A stretch of DNA of 64,000 bases from Garcia nutans (GCA_947685225.1 CANTUV010000014.1:7502001-7566000); one strand, 5' to 3'; counted from the first letter of the stretch, positions 35,218 through 47,887 are shown. Program-made: numbers and translations. The notes: generated by a model not told the origin, from the sequence alone.

Positions 35218-38200
35218 TTGAACCTTCTCTTTAAGCCAAACCATGGTAATAAACCAACCTCTATGTCCATCAATAGTGTCTGTCAGTCCAGATGGCCACA
35301 CAACATGAAATCTCGTAGACCAGCCATTCAGAATAGCTCAAGCAAAGCAGAGGTAATAACCACAGGAGTATGGGCTACACCACCAGGTGGAACTCCCTGA
35401 GAATGACCCATCTATCAGAGAATCCGGGTCCCTGGATAGAATGTCAACATGGACAAGCCCAGCAAGCAGGCAACCCTGTAACCAAAGCTCATAGTCATGA
35501 AAAAATGGATCTGATACCAAAAGCAGTACCATAAATCCTCATTTGGGCCAAGCTCTAACAACTAGGAGGCTCATTCCCTTTTCCGAATCATAATGGATAA
35601 GGATTTTCCTACCTCGGTGAGCAAAGGGAGAATATGGAAGTCTAGATGACATGGCCACAATATGGAGATGATCCCTCAATCAAACCTGCAAGCAATAAGA
35701 TGGGTTTTAAATAATAATAATAAATGAACCTGAACAAGGATAGGAGTCACAGACCAAACCCCCTAAACCTGTCAAGACTGATAATGGTCTCAGCTAGCAA
35801 AAGTGCAGCAATAGAACGGGAATCCTCCATCCGCAGAATCAACGAAACCAAGTCAATTAAGCCCCAAAATGGCACTCCTCTAAACAAAAAACCACTAGTC
35901 AGGCAAAAAGTGTATCCCAATAACAATAAAACTATATTGCATGCAATGTTAGAGAGTGATCTTCAAGATTACGATATTTATTTAGCCAGCAAGAAATTGA
36001 TGTGCCCTCTTAGCCAGGTCTGAGTAACTACGGGATCACCAACATTAGGAATAGGCAGGATGGCACTGAGTGTAACATCCTCATTTTTTGTTTCTTGATT
36101 TTTAAAGTGGATGGTAGTGTTATTTTGGATCCCATAGGTGTGGCATTGATGAACCACGGTGGTGGCATTTGAGTTGTATCTGTCTAAGGAGATTTTTCTA
36201 TTTAAAAGAAGTAGTTTGGTTCCCACAAGCATGGTATTGGACAGCCATGATCATGGATTTGGTCTTGGTAAGTTGGTGTATAAGTTTTGGTTTGGTTGAG
36301 GCAATGCAGATCCCACGGGAGTGGCTTTTGGATGCCACGGTCATGGCTTTCATTTCTATATAAGGTGTTTTAGATTTTTCCATGCTAATCCACTTCACTT
36401 TTTCCAAATTTTATCTTTCTTCTTTCTTGTCTCTCCTTAGAAACCTTTAGAAAAGTGGAGAATTCTTGGTGTCTTGTTCTCAGAAGCTTGATTTAGCAAG
36501 GAGAGTTTTACTCTAAGGATTGAGAGGTGAATATATACTAGTACTTTCATGATAAATGTGTGTATAGACTAGTGATTTCATATGATATGTTGTTGCGATG
36601 AGATAATATGTGATTTGCGAGTATACTTTGAGTATACATGATTATGTGATTGATATGTGATACATGGTCTTCACATAAACTATGCATGATTGCATAGTGA
36701 TGTGATGATGTGTGATATGTGAAGATATATTCATATGTATGAGTTAAAGAGTATGTGATTGATGATATGTTGATTACATAATCTATGCTTTGTTGCACAG
36801 GTATGTGATGATATAAAGAGCATGTGATTGTGATTTGTATGTGACTATAGTATGATGAATGATATGAAATATGATATGTGATGTATATGAAATGAGAAAA
36901 GAGATTGAGATTATGGATGTCGGTAAAGGAAAAGAGAATTGAGAATAATGAACCTATGATGGAAATGATTAAGTTGCATGTTGTGCGGACCTTGTACAAT
37001 TTACATGATTCCATATTATTGAGGTTGGTTCTAATAAGAGGAGCCAGCCTTTAGGTGATTTAGATGATACTTGCCTCAAGTGTAGAAAGAGGGTGGCCAT
37101 CGGGTGATTCTTGTGACACTTGGCTTCAGTGTCGATAGAGACAACCTTCAGGTGATTTTGACACTAACGTCGGTGTCTATAAGGGTGGCTTTCTGATGAT
37201 TTGCATACTATCCCCGGTATTAATTAGAACCATATCAATAATTCTAGAATAAGGATATTGTATAAGGATTAGTTGGGCCTAACGTATATGATAGGAAATG
37301 TAAGTATTATTATATGAATTGATGTTAAAGATAATAGTGTTTAACGAGGCTATGCTTATATGTATATGGCATTGTGATTGAGATGTTGATCTATTATATA
37401 AATAAAATGTGAATGTGTTACAGGATTTCGAATGTTGTTTTTATGCTTAGTGCGGTTATGTGAATCAAGCGGGTGAGTGTGTTGTTAGAGCTAGAAGGTG
37501 TGGGTGCCATAAAACTAATGAAGCCACTTGCGTATATGTATATATTTTTTTTGCAATTAATTATGTATTTTGGATATGTGAAGATGTTATGTATAATAAT
37601 ATATAACGCTTATGTATTTGCTTGGATTTGTTTTAAGATAAAAACTTATTTATCTGTGTATGTATGTTTATTTACTATAAAGGAAGAGTTTTAAACTGAT
37701 ATTTGTAATAGCATTCTTATATTTTATATGTGTATTATATATATGAGGTATATATACTAAATATATATAGGATATAAGGATGTTACACTAAGCAAATCCT
37801 CAATATGCTCTTCGGGAATGCCCCTTCAGTCCGGGAATAGTTCTAAAGGATGCATGCTAAATGGGATGATAGTCAATAAATATAAATCTTGAGACGTCAC
37901 AGTTAGTTCGCCATAAGGAAAGTGGAAGGAATTGGTGATGTCCCACCACCGCTCAATTAGTGCCCGTAGTAGGTCATGATTGGCTGGCCCGGTACAGTCC
38001 AGAGATAGAAGGTCCATAAAGCCAGTAGAAAGTAGTAATTCCCTCACATCATTGAGAAAGTTGAGGTTCCCCAGGTTGAAACGGCTCCCTATAATTTCAA
38101 TTGATTATATTGCTAAAGAAAAAAGAAAGGAGAACAAGGCATACCTGCATGACTCTAGTTTGTGAGGAGTGAGTATGAGAATCCATGAGCAAGTCTCCAA

Positions 38201-38330
38201 TGATCGGTGCCTTAGCATCTTTAGGAGGTGAAGTAGAAGATTGCAAAATTTTGAGCAAATATGGAAAGAGAGCAAAATAAAGAGTAAAAAAGGGGAGTGA
38301 GTGGGCCTCCTCCCCCTATTTATAAACTTT
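35218..38330 (-). pseudogene. Antisense plant-mobile-domain (PMD) ORF of the Tat-like element
   Basis: On the minus strand, between pol and the 3' LTR. A TATA box (TTTATAAATAGG, 38315-38326) is followed by a leader, a small first exon near 38220-38150 and an intron-like stretch. The main exon (38075-37788) reads LNDVRELLLSTGFMDLLSL, LIERWWDITNSFHFPYGELTVTSQDLYLLTIIPF, the core of the PMD domain (PMD/MAIN-like, transposon-derived). The frame continues beyond a solo LTR (36071-37787) as ILPIPNVGDPVVTQTWLRGH and LLLLGYTFCL. There are stops after LELFPD, after NFLLAK and later. Extra antisense ORFs at this position are known in the Tat lineage; PMD proteins such as MAIN and MAIL1 act in the nucleus on genome stability and silencing. 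Role in the element unknown. Confidence 0.7.
36071..37787 (+). mobile_element. Solo LTR inside the antisense PMD ORF, 1.7 kb
   Basis: Starts TGTAACATCC (36071) and ends GGATGTTACA (37787), a 10-bp inverted pair. Flanks CTGAG (36066-36070) and CTAAG (37788-37792) are a 5-bp duplication with one difference, and the PMD frame continues across it. A TATA-like TCTATATAAGG lies near 36356. A run of about four ~55-bp units containing TCAGGTGATT-type blocks lies at 37050-37200. The long minus-strand ORF at 36547-37014 is repetitive and not convincing. No internal retrotransposon sequence remains. Confidence 0.85.
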
Positions 38331-38491
38331 TGGCCCAAAAGGTTGTCCAAACAATGCAACGCCAAACATGCTCAAATGCATACTGAAAATTAAAGGATGA
38401 CAAGCCAGTTAGGTTCATTTTACCTACTCTCCCATGGTTCACACTATTGTATAAATTTTTTATAGTAAAATTAATGTAACACGGGGGTAAC

Positions 38492-39911
38492 TGTGAATCC
38501 TTAATTTCATATCTGGCCTATATAATTAAAAAAAGAAAAATTAAGAAAAATATATAATTTTTATTTTAAAAAAATTAAAATTTAAAAAATTAAAAAAATT
38601 AAAATTAAAAAATTTAAAAAATTATTTTGCTAATTCACAGCAGGGCCACGTGTCAAGCGAGGTGTGACAAGCTGAGCTCAGTGCGGCTAGTCTATACTGC
38701 CCATAGCCCAGTGTTGATTTTGGAATCCTATAAATAGGGTTTTGCCCCTTTTGACTAAGGATCTGATTTTTTTTACCCTAAAACTCTGCCGAAATATACT
38801 TATAAATAATAAATTCCTCTGAATTATTTGGACTTTCTGGACCGTCATTAATTGATTTTACTCATTTTTCGTACAAGTAAAGCTTTAAAGTGGCAAGACT
38901 CTTCAACTCATTGTCAAGAAAAAGCGCCAACCCAAGGTAAGGTTTGCTCTCCATTTTTTTTCAATTTGGTAATTAATTAACTTATAAATTTGGTTAATTC
39001 AAAGATTTTTGCAATCAAATGGAACGAACTACTTATGGCTCTGATTCCTATATAAACGGAATGAGAAGACACACCCATTATCATTCCGAGTGGTGAGGCC
39101 ACACCTTAACAACCAAATCATTTTTTCATTTTAATTTTTCATATATTTTTCTTAATTGTTATCTTCAATAGTTTTATTATTTTCTTTGCTCCAAGTCTCC
39201 ATTTGCAAGTTTTGTGAGTCTTGCAAATGGACGCCCTAATGATTATGCTTATTTTCTTCCTTTCCTTTTCTTTGAGTTTCTTTGAGTTTGTTCATTAGTT
39301 TGGGGATTTGTGTTCAACCTAGGACCCATAAGGGCTAGAGTTGAAGCTCCCCTGGAATCATCATTTGAAGATGGCATAATATTTTTACTGTTCAGTACTG
39401 CATTTGTGGATGTCGTCCTTATTAAATGTGCATGTATTGTAATATATTGTCATTCATATTTATTTGCGACATAATCCATGAAAATTTATTTTTTTCACTA
39501 AATACTAAATCAAATCAAATAGAGATAAAAGAAACCATTTTCTTTTACTGGTATGAAAGCTTTGCCTGGGATCTATTATGATTAGTTTCGGACTAGTGAC
39601 CTTTTTGGGTAAAAATTAACCGACTTTAATGGAGACAATTAAATGAGTTTTTTCCTAAAATTTTCCCGATAAAAAAATAAAATTTAGGTGGGTGACTCTC
39701 AATTTTTAGTGTTCATACTAAAAGTCACCATTTCTTCTCAAAATAAAAACCACCATCCTTTCTCAAACTAAAAAAAACAAATATTTATAAACTCGCGCTT
39801 ACCAAATCGACTAAAGATCATACGCTGCGGTATAGTGTGAGAACAAGCCCTAACGAGTACTTTCGGCTCCCTCATTGCGGGCCAAAATTTTGATGCTCAA
39901 GCGAGGCCTCA
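38492..39911 (+). repeat. 3' LTR of the Tat-like element
   Basis: Starts TGTGAATCCTTAATTTC after a purine-rich ACGGGGGTAA tract and ends GAGGCCTCA. It keeps the TATA box CCTATAAATAGGG (38727-38739). The last 65 bp (39846-39911) are also found at 51712-51777, next to a second copy of the MULE fragment. Because the 5' copy stops matching at AAGCC, an alternative is that the LTR ends at GAGAACA (39845) and the following 65 bp belong to something else. Confidence 0.7.
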
Positions 39912-40120
39912 GACATGGTCGATAACAATATTTAAGAAACTTTCAATGGATGTATTCTTAAGGCAAGGTCAAAATCGGTTATTGAATTACTTGATGATAT
40001 TAGGGCATCACTTATGGAGAGAATACTCACTAAATTCACAATGGCAATGGCATGTTCGGATAAAATTTGTCTCATGATAAGAGAGAAGATTGAAAAGAAT
40101 TGTTTGAGTACATAGTATTA
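39912..40120 (+). pseudogene. MULE-2 transposase, middle piece
   Basis: Continues directly from KSDMV at 19050 with MVDNNI, then ETFNGCILKARSKSVIELLDDIRASLMERI and MIREKIEKNCLST, the conserved block after the catalytic core of MURA-type transposases (DNN.SE.FN.WI..AR). One stop (TAA) lies after NNI. It ends with TATTA, the left target copy of the Athila insertion; the frame resumes at 53361. Confidence 0.85.
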
Positions 40121-41466
40121 TGATGTGATCTTTGTGCTATTGCAATGCTACCGCAAGTGCACGGGTCACACAAGTAATAAAGTAGTGAATAAGATATCAT
40201 TCCACTTAGGATAAGGTCAATTACTAATGCAAAATTCAACTATTGTTTAGCAGTCCAATGATTCTTGTGATGATTAAAATAAAAACAACGAAATACCTAA
40301 TAAATTAAATTAAGGAAAGGTTGAGTATTATGCAAAAAGAACTGATGATAAAGACACTATCTATATATTGAATCCCCTAGCTATAAAGAGTATTTATGAA
40401 TATTATTTCAATTAAATTAAATAACAGAGTTAAATTGGCATTCCTCTAAATTAGATCAAAATCTCTCTCGAGTGAATTAATCCCTAATCACTAAGTAGAA
40501 TGCTAGAAATCTCTTTTCAAGCATAATTAAATCAATCAAGTAATAGGAATTGAGAATTATAAACTAAAAGATCTTGTAAGTCTATCTCTAGCACTCCAAT
40601 CAACCCTCAATTCAAATGAGAATTATGTTTATATCAAGCTTTCTCAAGTCAATAATATGAAAATTGCAACCAATCAATAAGCATGCTATTATCAATTGGA
40701 AATAAACAAGAATCATAAGAATAAGACAACTCAATTAGACAATTTAATTTAATAAAAAATATTCAATCCATACAATGAAGTTAGGGTTCATCAATATCTA
40801 GATATAAATAATTTAGTTCATATTCATAACCAAAAAATCATAGCAAAAGAAATAAGTAAAAGAATTCAAGCAATCCATGATGAATGATTTGTGTTTCTTC
40901 ACTTCATTCTTTGATTCTTGATTTAAATCTTGACTAAATTGGATCTTCACCTCCCATCTCAGTTGCCAAACTCTCTCTTTTAAAAGAAGTCACCTCTTAA
41001 GTGATAAAAACTGGATCCCTAATTCGCATTTCAGCTCAGATTTTAAAACTCAACGATTTAGCCTGACACGCCCAATGACACTACCATGTCTCTGGGAGTG
41101 TCGATGTTATTTTTTTTTTAGTGTTGATGACATGGGCAACAACATGGCCAAGCTGTTGGATATGTCATAGCTACTTGTGATGCACAATTAAGGATACGGG
41201 TATGCCACTGGGCATGTCAAAGCTTCTGTAAGTTGGAAGAATGACACGGTCTAAATGACACAATTAAGGATACGGGCGTGTCACTTAAAGCAGCTCTTTT
41301 CCTCGTCTTACATCCGTGATTCCGGCCTAAATGACCATAAGACCAAAAAGTGCAAAAGATTCTGAAAATCAACCCTAAAAAGCACTGAACAAACAAATTA
41401 AACTCAATTTGACAATAAATATACCAAGGAATAGGGGCAAAAATATCATCAATTATATACTTATCA
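40121..41466 (-). repeat. Athila 3' LTR
   Basis: Forward edges TGATGTGATC and ATACTTATCA. Adjacent AATAATCCCACACTT is the complement of a purine-rich tract as expected before the 3' LTR. Carries degenerate GACACG/CGTGTC units near 41060-41290. Differs from the right LTR by roughly one base in ten over the first 130 bases compared. Confidence 0.8.
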
Positions 41467-42800
41467 AATAATCCCACACTTGAATTTTTGCTTGTCCTCA
41501 AGCAAACTAAATCACTATAATAAGCAGGAATGAAGGATCCCTCTATATCCAAAAGAAAAGAAAAGTTGCACAATACTTGAATCAAAAAACCCGGCATTCC
41601 CAACCAAAAACTAATTCTCAAACATGACAATTGAATTAAGAAGTTTCAAAATGAAAATATTACAGATCTAAAATTAAAAATCCAGAGTTAAAAGATTGAG
41701 CATAAAATTTGAAGAACTCAAAAGTCATGAACAAAGTAAGAAAGTGTAAATTTTCTATTAAGTTCTTTGACTTACTTGAACCATTCTTTCTAAGGAGCCT
41801 AACTTGTTGAACTGATACTAGCTTTTTAACGCGAAGGTAAATATTTATGATACCGACCTTCGGTTATTCAGTTAGAATCACTATTCAAATGGCTATTAGT
41901 ACTATTCATGATTCTGACCCCTTCATTTCAATTAAAGAGTTAAAATCAGTGGAATATGGATAAAATTTCAAAGCTCCTTATACAAAATTTTGTTATATAT
42001 ATATTTATTATTATTATTATTATTTTATTATTATTATTAAGAATACTTGAGTGGTCAGGAACTTAAGACACTAAATATGTCCTACTAAGTTCGACTCAAG
42101 TATCTAAAGAATTTTAGCAAGCTAAAAAATATAACTAAAGTTTCAAACTTCAGGTGTGCAATTCTCATCAATCAACTTCCTAATTATGACTATTACATTC
42201 GATACTTGGCAATTAATTAAGAAAGCCGAGTCAACCTCAATAAGATATTGTCATTCAGTAAATCAACAATTAATTTAATCTAAAGAGGAACCATTTCAAT
42301 TCATATTATTATAGCAATCTTGTTTACTTGAACCCAGAAACAAGTTAAAGAAACTGGATGAGACTAATGAATTAAATGATATTAATGAAACAAATATCAA
42401 TAAAACTTGATCTAAGAAGTGTACCTCTTCTCTTCCCCACACTTAAGACGCACATTGTCCTCAATATGCGTAAAACAAGAAAAATAACAAAAGAGAGAGA
42501 AAATTGCCCTGTCATGTCCATAAATCGGCATATATGAATTTGGTCCCAAAAGCGTTGTGAAGTCAAATTAGCTACATAACAGAGACTAACATGCAAAATT
42601 GTGAAGATTCATGGATATATAATAAAAAAAATAGAAAGAAAGAAATACATAAATAAAATAAAAATAGTGGGTCAGTCATCCATAGACACAACATCCTCAC
42701 TGCTGGCACTGGTATAATCACCGGTATCATCATCTGAAACATCAACGCATGGCACCGAGGGCTGATATGGTGGAGGAGGTGGCTGCGAAGGGCTAAATCC
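41467..42800. other. Athila region between env-position ORF and 3' LTR
   Basis: Non-coding. Contains an ATT microsatellite at 42007-42043 and the purine-rich tract next to the LTR. No motif was recognised. Confidence 0.5.
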
Positions 42801-45199
42801 CTAAGACCTCCAAAACTCGAGCATGGACTGCTCCAGCCATTGCCTTTGCAGTGTCTCATGATCTAATTGTGCTTGAAAAGAAGAGTAGTGTTGCTCCATG
42901 CAACACTGGATATGGTCCTGCTGAGACAATAATTTATTCTGATTCAACTCAATATTTTCTATCTTGCCCTCTATCCTGCATATCTGCCACTCAAAATCGG
43001 TGGGTTTCCTCTTATCATCCCAGGCGACATCAACAAAATGACACCAGTCTCTAAAGGTAGGGGCTAGAGTAAAGGGCGGGCCAGCTGAGGAAGAAGGTCC
43101 AGCAGTGGTGGATGGGCCAAGGAAGTCTGTCGGTTGAGGTGGAGGTACGTCAGAAGTGGAAGCAGGAGGAACTGGATCAGAATCCTTAGGTGGTACTTGC
43201 AGCTCCACCACCTTTTCCCAGTTCAATCACTTTAGGGTGTCCATACCCAAAAGTTTGGGGAGCTCATCTAGAGTCATCAAAAGGCATTCATCCAATACAC
43301 CCAAACTATGAGTAAGTGTAACACCCCTATACCCCATATACACATACTACATGCAACCACATTTGTAATATACGTATACCGAATACATGAGTGTCACAGT
43401 TTAAATTAAACAAACCAATCTTTTCTTTTAGCAATAATATGAGAAAAATTTAAAACATTTAAGTTATATTATAAAACATAATAGATAAAATATTTGTTTA
43501 TTAAGCAGCGGAAAATGTAGCGGTATTTACATATATATATACATCAAAACATATATTTACAAAACATAAAGTTTATACATGTTTGGCAGTTCATCTCTGA
43601 TCTTGAAGTCCACTATCAACACTTCACAAGCCTCGACTCGACTCGATCTAGCTGAACTCTTCGGTTTAACCGGATCTACCCTGTCACCTGCGATATAAAC
43701 CACAATCACGCTAAGCCCACGGCTTAGTGGTATCACATACACAAAACACAACACTTGCTCTTCCAACACCAAACTTAACCTTTCCTTCAAACCAATCCCA
43801 AAATCAACATCAATAAGATCAACACACTCTCAAATATACCAAAATCAAATATACACATACCATCAACAATCAAACACCAAACTCAAAACATAAACTTAAA
43901 AGAAAACCAAGGAATCAAGTGGAAAACTCACCAAAAGTGATGAAAACCCTTAGAATTCCAACTTGATCACTTGAAACACCCTTCAATCTTAAATTTGGAT
44001 GAGCAAAATCTCTCTTTCCTCTCTTGCTATGGTGATAGTCGGCCAAACAAGGAAAGAAGAAGAAGATGATGAAGAAAGAAGAGCAAAGTCAACTTGCTAA
44101 CCACTCTTAACCACCCAATCTTCTCTTTAAATCTCAACCAAGCTATTATAATAGTATAATATATAAATATCATCATCCACTTCCACTTAATTTAATTTCC
44201 ATTTTAAAAATAATTAATAAATCTCCTTTTGACCTTAATTGAATGTTGACTTGTATATGTTGTATATATCTCCATATATACAACATATACATACTCCTCT
44301 TTCCTTTCTTATCTTCCCACTTAAACATATATATAATTATAACATTTAATTCAAATACAACAATAAGTATTCCAAAAATTTTAGGTATAGTTTGAGATAT
44401 TACAGTCAGTCCCGTGACATACATGTCACCATGTAAGTTACCCGGTGCCCCTTTCTTGGCTGCTCGTAGAAGAAATATGTGATAGCATGAGCTAAATTGC
44501 ATCAAATTTTTTAAACCATGCAATTCAAAAAAAAATAACTCCCTTAAGCCAACAACCCTCGTACTACTAAGTCAAGTCGCAACAGTATAAACCAATAAAT
44601 TATGTACCACTTAATAAGGAAAAGATTTAAAATACGATGCTTTGGATACCTTAGGCTGATACTTGGCTACATTCGGTGCAAATGTGCTCCAAACCTTGGG
44701 AGGAATAACATTGTACTCCGCAAAGTCTTAAGATACTCAACAGTCTGCATCTCCTCCGTAGTAAATAGACCTAAATGCACACCAAGTTCATTGATACTCA
44801 TATGGAATCACTACCCTCCAATCGAAACTTCATCATCGACTCGATAATTGAGATCTTATTTTTGTCGAACTGGAACGTGCAGTAGAATTCTAGTGTTAAT
44901 TCTCTATATGAAGGCTCATTGATGGTAAAGAGTTGTTCCCATCCCGGTTGGTTTATCAAATCCTGAATCTCAGCTGCAATATTAGCTTGTTCCATAGCAC
45001 CCCAATCCAAAACCCTAGGAGAAGACCAATCCTTATTTCCCAATACTTCAAACCACTTCCTTTCTTCTGAATTTGAGAACCGAATGCACCTGTGGCTAGC
45101 CATGAACTTAGAGATCGAATGTGTAGCAGGTTGCCTTGAGTTGCCTTTCCCTCTAGCTCTTTTGGTGGTTAACTTGGAAGCTAGTTTACGAGGACCCAT
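42801..45199 (-). pseudogene. Athila env-position ORF (ATHILA ORF-1-like), interrupted
   Basis: Starts MGPRKLASKLTTKRARGKG at 45199. An N-terminal basic region is followed by WEQLFTINEPSYRELTLEFYCTF and MMKFRLEG, the pattern of the ATHILA ORF-1 type domain found downstream of pol in Athila elements. After a few stops it continues to MYVTGL (44405), where a solo LTR entered, and beyond it as HSLGVLDECLL. A stop precedes the final part, LNWEKVVELQVPP, which has Pro/Ser-rich and glutamine-rich helical stretches (43226-42801). No signal peptide or membrane segment was seen in what can be read, so an envelope role is not supported. Confidence 0.65.
43317..44404 (-). mobile_element. Solo LTR inside the Athila env-position ORF, 1.1 kb
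   Basis: Forward edges TGTAACACCCC and GAGATATTACA. Flanks GTAAG (43312-43316) and GTCAG (44405-44409) agree at 4 of 5. The ORF frame continues across the junction. On the minus strand it reads like a transcribed LTR, with a donor-like GGTGAGTTTTCC near 43935. It shares blocks with the LTR ending at 3200. Confidence 0.8.
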
Positions 45200-46508
45200 A
45201 ATTTACATAATAAACAAGACCATTCTCAAAAACAGCAGCAATACGAAAAACATGGGATAGTGTTACAGAAAAACAGACATTATAATAGCATAGCATAAAA
45301 CATACTCCAACGAAAACAATGCCAATGATGCTAACACATATAAACCAACAACGACAATAATATCCATAAAAAGAAACTAAATCAATGCATCCAACAATCA
45401 TGAAATACAAAATGCATCACCCCAGTTCTATTCGTTTTCAAAGCCCAACAGGAGAAAACAAAGCAATTGCTAAATGGGTGCATGAAAAACCAATAAATAG
45501 TGTATAAACATTCTTAAAACAGACCTAGCCACAAATTACCAAAAATATAATGAGTAGAACGCAACAAATCTTTAAGAATTGGGGTTAAAACCCGGAATCC
45601 CTAAGAATTCCTAAAAAAAATCGCAAGAAATCCTAAATAAATTTCAAAGGAAATGAAACAAAATTGCAAGACTTAGGGTGCGTACCTGATGTGAGTGAAG
45701 ATTGTGACAAAAACGAAGGAAAAATAGGTAAATCTTCTCTAAACCTTGGAACGGGAGTCAAAATACCCTCTAGGATGAATGGGTGTGTGATTTTGAGTGT
45801 CAGAGTATAAAACTTTTGAGAGAAAATTGACAAAGAGTTAGAGGGAAAAAAGGAAATTGTGTTTAATTCAAACCTGGTATTTTCTTAAAAATACGTTGAC
45901 ACGCCCATAGACACGGCTGTGTCTATGGGTGTGCTGTAGCTACTGGGATTTAAATAACATGACACGTCCAGTGACACGGGCGTGTCACTGAATGTGTTGA
46001 TGCTACTGGAATCCCTAAATTTTAATCAAAATGACACGACCAAGGATACGGGTGTGTCCATGAACGTGTTGTAGCTACTGTATTCAATTTAAATGGCATG
46101 TCCAGTGACGCGGGCGTGTCACTAGCCGTGTTGTAGCTACTTTGGTGTAATCTAAATGACACATCCGGTGACATGGGTGTGTCAATGGGCGTGTTGTAGC
46201 TACTGTCTCAAAAAATGAATGACACACCCAATTTGACATGGGCATGTCCAAAAATAATCTCAAGTTGCCCCTCATAATACTCAGTCAAATTTTCCAACAA
46301 AACAGAAATTTTCTCTATATATTCAAATGAACTTAGTATAACACACCTCCAATTAATGAGAGAAGAAATACAAATCAATTAAACAAATTAAAAACATGAA
46401 AATTAAAGAAACATATATTAAAAACAAACAAAATGGTGGGTTGTCTCCCACCCAGTACTTCTTTAATGTCGTATTAGTTCGACGTTCAGGAGTAGTTTAT
46501 TCCTAGTC
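45200..46508. other. Athila spacer between integrase and env-position ORF
   Basis: Non-coding apart from the tandem palindromic repeat at 45896-46240. Minus-strand ORFs here are short and not recognised. Confidence 0.5.
45896..46240. repeat. Tandem ~70-bp units each with a GACACG...CGTGTC palindrome
   Basis: About five units with GACACG, a short spacer, CGTGTC and a TGTTGTAGCTACT tail. The clearest palindrome is GTGACACGGGCGTGTCAC at 45971-45988. Related units occur in both Athila LTRs. Confidence 0.8.
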
Positions 46509-47887
46509 TTAGAGGTATAAAACCTCCTTCAACTCGTTCAATTCTTCCTCTAAGTAGAATTTGATCTTTTGCCCATTCACCTTAAAGTCCTCTTTTTTCG
46601 GATGAGTAAGTTCAATTGTTTCATAGGGAAAGACTTCCTTGACCATGAAAGGGCCAGACCATCGAGATTTTAACTTACCTGAAAAAAGCCTCAAATTGGA
46701 CAATAATACCTGATCTCCAGCTTGAAATTCCTTCTGTTCCTTAATGCGAGCATCATGCCATCTCATAGTTCGCTCCTTATACATCCTTGCATTATCATAA
46801 GCTTGCAATCTCCCTTCATCCGGCTCATTGACCTACAATTTCCTCTTTTCACCTGTATTAGCCAGATCAAGGTTAATCTATTTTATAGCCCAATAAGTGT
46901 TATGTTCAATTTCTACAGGTAACTGGCAAGCCTTTTCGTATAATAGCCTAAATGGCATAGTACCCAAAAGAGTTTTGAATGTTATCTTAAAGGCTCATAG
47001 AGCATTGTCCAATTTCTCAGACCAATCCTTTTGGGATTGCTCTACAGTTTTCTTAAAAATTCTCTTTATCTCTCTATTTGTGTTCTCAACCTGGCCACTA
47101 GTTTGAGGGTGATAAGGAATAGAAAAATTATGTGTAACACCTAGCCTTTTGAAAACTTTATCAAGCTAAGCATTACAAAAGTGAGTACCCCTATCACTTA
47201 TGATCGCTTTCGGCTTACCAAATTGAGAAACAATTTTTTTAAAAATCTCATCACTTCCCTAGCATCATTCGTTGCTAAGGCTTGGGCTTTAGACCATTTA
47301 GAAACAAAATCTATAACTACGAGAACATATTTATTACCAAAGAAACTAGGAAACGGTCCCATAAAGTCAATGACCCATACATCAAAGACTTCACAAACTA
47401 GAATTCCATTATGGAGCATCTCATCATAAAATGAGATGTTTCTAGTTCTTTGGCAATGATCATAACATTTCACAAAGTCATAGCTATCCCTGAACAAAGT
47501 CGGCCAATAAAATCCTTATTCTAATACCTTTTGAGCAGTTCTATTAGCTCCCATATGACCACTAGCTGGTCCGGTGTGGCAATGACGGAGAATATTCATT
47601 ATTTTAGGCCATGCCATGCAACGCTGGATCATATGGTCCTTACATAACTTAAACAAAAAGGGATCCTCCCAAAAGTAATATTTTAAGTTGGAAAAGAATT
47701 TCTTCTTTTCTTGATAAGTTAAATCCTTAGAAAGTTCTCTAACAACCAAATAATTAGCAAAATCTGCAAACCAAGACATTTCAAAGTTTGAACTACTTAC
47801 CTCACTTACCATGGCATACAGCTGCTCATTAGGAAAATGATCATTAATGCCTCCTTCTTCAAACCTCTCCAAGGTTGGGTTCTCCAT
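46509..47887 (-). pseudogene. Athila integrase
   Basis: Read leftward from 47887: the zinc-binding part HCHTGPASGHMG and CYDHCQRTRN, then VWVIDFMGPFPSFFGNKYVLVVIDFVSKW with the first Asp, ISDRGTHFCN with the second, SGQVENTNRE with the Glu, and the C-terminal ARIKEQKEFQAGDQVLLSNLRLF, LKSRWSGPFMVKEVFPY and FKVNGQKIKFY. The order is that of Athila/Tat integrases. Stops (for example after KVLE) and frame changes interrupt it. Confidence 0.85.

Larger units (their letters stand above)
19051..39911 (+). mobile_element. Ty3/gypsy Tat-like retrotransposon inserted in the MULE-2 transposase
   Basis: LTRs at 19051-20408 (truncated) and 38492-39911 bracket Tat-type RNase H and integrase pieces (33203-34810) and an antisense ORF (35218-38330). 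GACATGG occurs on both outer sides (19044-19050 and 39912-39918), and the MULE reading frame continues across it, showing the insertion point. Gag, protease and reverse transcriptase are absent: that part has been replaced by a truncated copia element and a large-LTR gypsy element (20603-33202). The usual gypsy duplication is 5 bp, so two of the seven shared bases may be chance or an imprecise LTR end. Clade assignment comes from the integrase and its C-terminal wording. Confidence 0.75.

Noticed and set aside
36547..37014. 155-codon minus-strand ORF in a solo LTR
   Set aside because: Composed of His/Tyr/Ser/Ile repeats from ATGATATG-type low-complexity sequence; antisense to the LTR transcript.
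39846..39911. 65-bp block as the true Athila gag start
   Set aside because: It can be read in frame with Athila gag at the right copy, but on the left it is continuous with the Tat-like LTR and ends at the shared GACATGG, so LTR end is the simpler reading; not fully excluded.
42007..42043. ATT microsatellite as possible regulatory element
   Set aside because: Simple repeat of a kind frequent across this AT-rich window; nothing suggests function.
42801..45199. Functional envelope protein in Athila
   Set aside because: No signal peptide or transmembrane segment seen and the frame is broken; better described as an ATHILA ORF-1-like remnant.
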